DNA of 64,000 nt from assembly GCF_946221935.1 (NCBI RefSeq), contig NZ_CAMIGN010000004.1, positions 62,001 through 126,000 on the forward strand, given 5' to 3'. This document shows positions 62,052-64,000 of this stretch, piece after piece; positions within the stretch are counted from its first letter, which is position 1; the number at the start of each line of letters is the position of its first letter. The notes under the pieces were generated by a model. It had not been told where the DNA came from, ran no database searches, and was given only the letters and a program-made list of their open reading frames with translations. The position numbers and the translations under genes are program-made. Origin of the DNA: an uncultured Corynebacterium sp. (GTDB taxonomy: Bacteria; Actinomycetota; Actinomycetes; Mycobacteriales; Mycobacteriaceae).

Positions 62052-64000
62052 CTAGCGCACGCGTTCCAGCGACCGGCCTTCGTTGTCGAAGCGCTGGATG
62101 GCGCCGGAGCGGAAGTCCCGCTCCAGCTGCGAGCCTTCAATGTCAAAGGTCGGTAGCACGCGGTCCAGCCACTTGGGCATGTACCAGGTGGCTTTGCCGA
62201 GCAGCATCATCATGGCGGGGATGAATGTCATGCGCACCAGGAATGCATCGAATAGCACGGCCGCGCCCAGTGCGAAGCCGAAGATCTGTACGAACGGCAG
62301 TGGCTGGAAAATGAAGCTGGCGAATACGCCGATCATGATGAGCGCCGCCACCGTCACAACCTTCGCACCCATGCCGAAGCCAAAGATCACGGAGTCTTCC
62401 ACGGGTGTGTACTTGGAGCTCTTGGCAGCCTCGAAGGATTCGTGCTTGAAGCGTTCTCGCATACGCGAAACGATAAACACCTGGTAATCCATCGCCAGCC
62501 CGAATGTCACGCCAATGAGGAAGATCGGCATAAAGCTGATCAGCGGCCCCGGCGAGTCCCACAGGCCGCCCCAGCCTTCCTGCCACACCAGCACGGTCAG
62601 GCCGAAGGCGCCACCGACGGAGAGTAGGAATCCGAGTGCGGCCATGATCGGCACGGTGATGCTGCGGAAAATCATCAACAGCAGAACCAGCGCCAAGCCG
62701 ACGACCAGCGCCAAGTACACCGGCATGGCGTTTGAAAGTTGTGTCGTAACGTCCTGCTGAATGGGGATCAGGCCGGTGATGCCCATGTCCACGCCGGTTT
62801 CGTTCTCGATCACGCTCTGTTGGCTGCGCAACGCGTGGATCAATGCAGCGGTGCCTTCGTCGGTCGGCCCGCCCTCGGGCGTGATCAGCAGTTGCGCGGT
62901 CAGCCCGTCTTCACTCTGGCCGATCAGCTGTGCATGCTTCACATGGATGTTGCTGCCGAGGTTCTCCATCGTGTACATGAATGACGCCTGCGCGGCGGCC
63001 TTGCGCAAGTCGCCAGCGCCCTGCCCGGCGTCGCCCTGTTCAGGCGTGCTCTGACTTTCCTCGCCCTGCCCAGCCTCGCCCTCAGCCGGCTTGTTGGCCT
63101 GCATGTCCGCCTGGCCGGTGATGTAGGTGGCAAGTGCGGGCGAATCCGGTTTTGCGTTCTCACCGTTGACCACTACCAGGAACGGGGCGTTGCGCCCTGG
63201 CCCAAAGCCGGCCTCTGTCATCTCGGCGGCCTTGCGCTGGGTGGAGTCCACGTTGGACGTCTTGTCATTCGGCAGCGAAAGCTGCAAATTCAGCGCGGGC
63301 AGGGTCAGCGCTGCCAATGCCAGCATGACCACTGCAATGGAAATGCCAGGGAAGTTGTACACCATCCTGATCCATCGGCTCGCCAAGCCGTGCTTGCGCT
63401 TACTGTCGTCCACACGCTGGTGCTCGCCGCGGACCGCGCGCGCCGTAGCCGCCGCGGTTGCGCCAGCCCCGTCGCCCTCTGCATCAGCGCGTACAGCACG
63501 CCCGCTTCGGTTGCCCAGCCCCGCCGGACCACCGGTGAAATACCCGTGCGCCGCATCCTCCCCCGCGAGGGCGGAGGCGTACTGTGACCCGAACGTGGCG
63601 TCCTTACGAAAGACCCGCGAGCCGCACGCACCAAGCACAGCAGGCAGGAACGTCAGCGCCACGACCACGGCGACAACCACGCTAACGGCCGCAAAGTATC
63701 CCATGTACGACAGGAATGGGATGTTCGCCAGGCGCAGGCCCAGCAGCGCGACGGTCACGGTCAGCCCGGCGAACACCACTGCCGAGCCCGCGGTGCCTGC
63801 AGCCAAGCCAATCGCATCCGGGCGCGAGCGCCCCTGCCGCAGTTCGTCGCGGTAGCGCGACATGATGAACAGCGCGTAGTCGATGCCAACGGCCAGGCCA
63901 ATCATCAGGCCCAACGTCGGGGTGATGGAGTTCAACGGCAGGAATGCCGTCGCCCCCACCGTCACGAGTGCGCCGATACCCACACCCACAATCGCGGTAA
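62052..64000 (-). CDS. MMPL/RND-superfamily transporter (partial, N-terminus outside window)
   Basis: At least 648 residues, ending at 62052 and open to the right edge. The RND motifs GLAVGIDYALFIMSRYRDE (first half, with the proton-relay Asp-Tyr) and GLAMDYQVFIVSRMRER (second half) identify an MMPL protein. About five helices of the first domain, a cytoplasmic loop rich in Ala and Gly with an Arg/Lys segment, the second extracellular domain (near KTSNVDSTQRKAAEM), and the last six helices are visible. MMPL proteins in this group export trehalose mycolates, other lipids or drugs; without the start I cannot tell which. It ends with a short basic tail. Confidence 0.88.
   Translation of the reverse strand, partial: TAIVGVGIGALVTVGATAFLPLNSITPTLGLMIGLAVGIDYALFIMSRYRDELRQGRSRPDAIGLAAGTAGSAVVFAGLTVTVALLGLRLANIPFLSYMGYFAAVSVVVAVVVALTFLPAVLGACGSRVFRKDATFGSQYASALAGEDAAHGYFTGGPAGLGNRSGRAVRADAEGDGAGATAAATARAVRGEHQRVDDSKRKHGLASRWIRMVYNFPGISIAVVMLALAALTLPALNLQLSLPNDKTSNVDSTQRKAAEMTEAGFGPGRNAPFLVVVNGENAKPDSPALATYITGQADMQANKPAEGEAGQGEESQSTPEQGDAGQGAGDLRKAAAQASFMYTMENLGSNIHVKHAQLIGQSEDGLTAQLLITPEGGPTDEGTAALIHALRSQQSVIENETGVDMGITGLIPIQQDVTTQLSNAMPVYLALVVGLALVLLLMIFRSITVPIMAALGFLLSVGGAFGLTVLVWQEGWGGLWDSPGPLISFMPIFLIGVTFGLAMDYQVFIVSRMRERFKHESFEAAKSSKYTPVEDSVIFGFGMGAKVVTVAALIMIGVFASFIFQPLPFVQIFGFALGAAVLFDAFLVRMTFIPAMMMLLGKATWYMPKWLDRVLPTFDIEGSQLERDFRSGAIQRFDNEGRSLERVR

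Overview
This is a contiguous stretch of an actinobacterial chromosome of about 60% GC, almost certainly from the genus Corynebacterium; the species cannot be fixed from the sequence alone. The evidence is the gene content and order. The left part (ssd, HAD phosphatase, phage-holin-like protein, ephE, marP, CoA pyrophosphatase, thioredoxin, nth, glxR/crp, beta-lactamase-fold, ridA, whiB4/whcA, ponA2, phosphoesterase, tRNA-Pro) follows the mycobacterial Rv3660c-Rv3683 order. The middle and right part (mrp operon, katA/sigC, asd-lysC, leuA, dnaQ-like, ars, murT-gatD, recR-ybaB-dnaX, aspT) matches the Corynebacterium glutamicum order around cg0294-cg0328 as I recall it.

Layout. 1-15 kb: envelope, redox, DNA repair and regulatory core genes, including the cAMP-responsive regulator GlxR, a WhiB protein and a class A penicillin-binding protein. 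15.1-15.3 kb: tRNA-Pro and a terminator. 15.3-23.8 kb: an accessory, apparently iron-regulated metallophore locus. It has three genes related to sbnB, sbnH and sbnA of staphyloferrin B synthesis, then a MATE exporter, then a lipoprotein-permease-ATPase ABC importer; each half is preceded by a good DtxR box. No NRPS or NIS synthetase is present, so the product cannot be staphyloferrin B; a small aminocarboxylate of the ethylenediamine-disuccinate type is a reasonable guess. 24-31 kb: a six-gene Mrp Na+/H+ antiporter operon with mrpA fused to mrpB. 31-37 kb: Ohr, catalase with a divergent ECF sigma factor, a TIGR01777 protein and ferrochelatase. 36.7-44.3 kb: asd and lysC, a DMT transporter, leuA with a leucine-rich leader peptide, and a DnaQ-like protein. 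44.4-46.5 kb: an arsenic resistance set with three palindromic operators. 46.5-58.7 kb: MurT-GatD, RecR, YbaB, DnaX, a SUFU-domain protein, AspT, CorA, SRP RNA, tRNA-Ser, a crotonase and GluQ-RS. 58.8-64 kb: an AbiEi/DUF559-like protein, a queuosine tRNA transglycosylase and a partial MMPL transporter.

Signals not explained by ordinary genes: (i) two 111-bp elements with 11-bp terminal inverted repeats (44328-44438 and 60074-60184, opposite orientation, about 85% identical), each encoding the same kind of 20-residue peptide; (ii) a dispersed motif of the form GGCGTCANNAAGAAA occurring at least 11 times in strong form, in genes and intergenic DNA on both strands; (iii) short tandem repeats expanded inside several proteins, most strikingly inside the Tgt enzyme, which also lacks the cysteines of its zinc site; (iv) several family members with lost catalytic residues (EphE-like, Fic-like, DnaQ-like). 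There are no rRNA genes, CRISPR arrays, transposases, integrases or prophage genes in the window.
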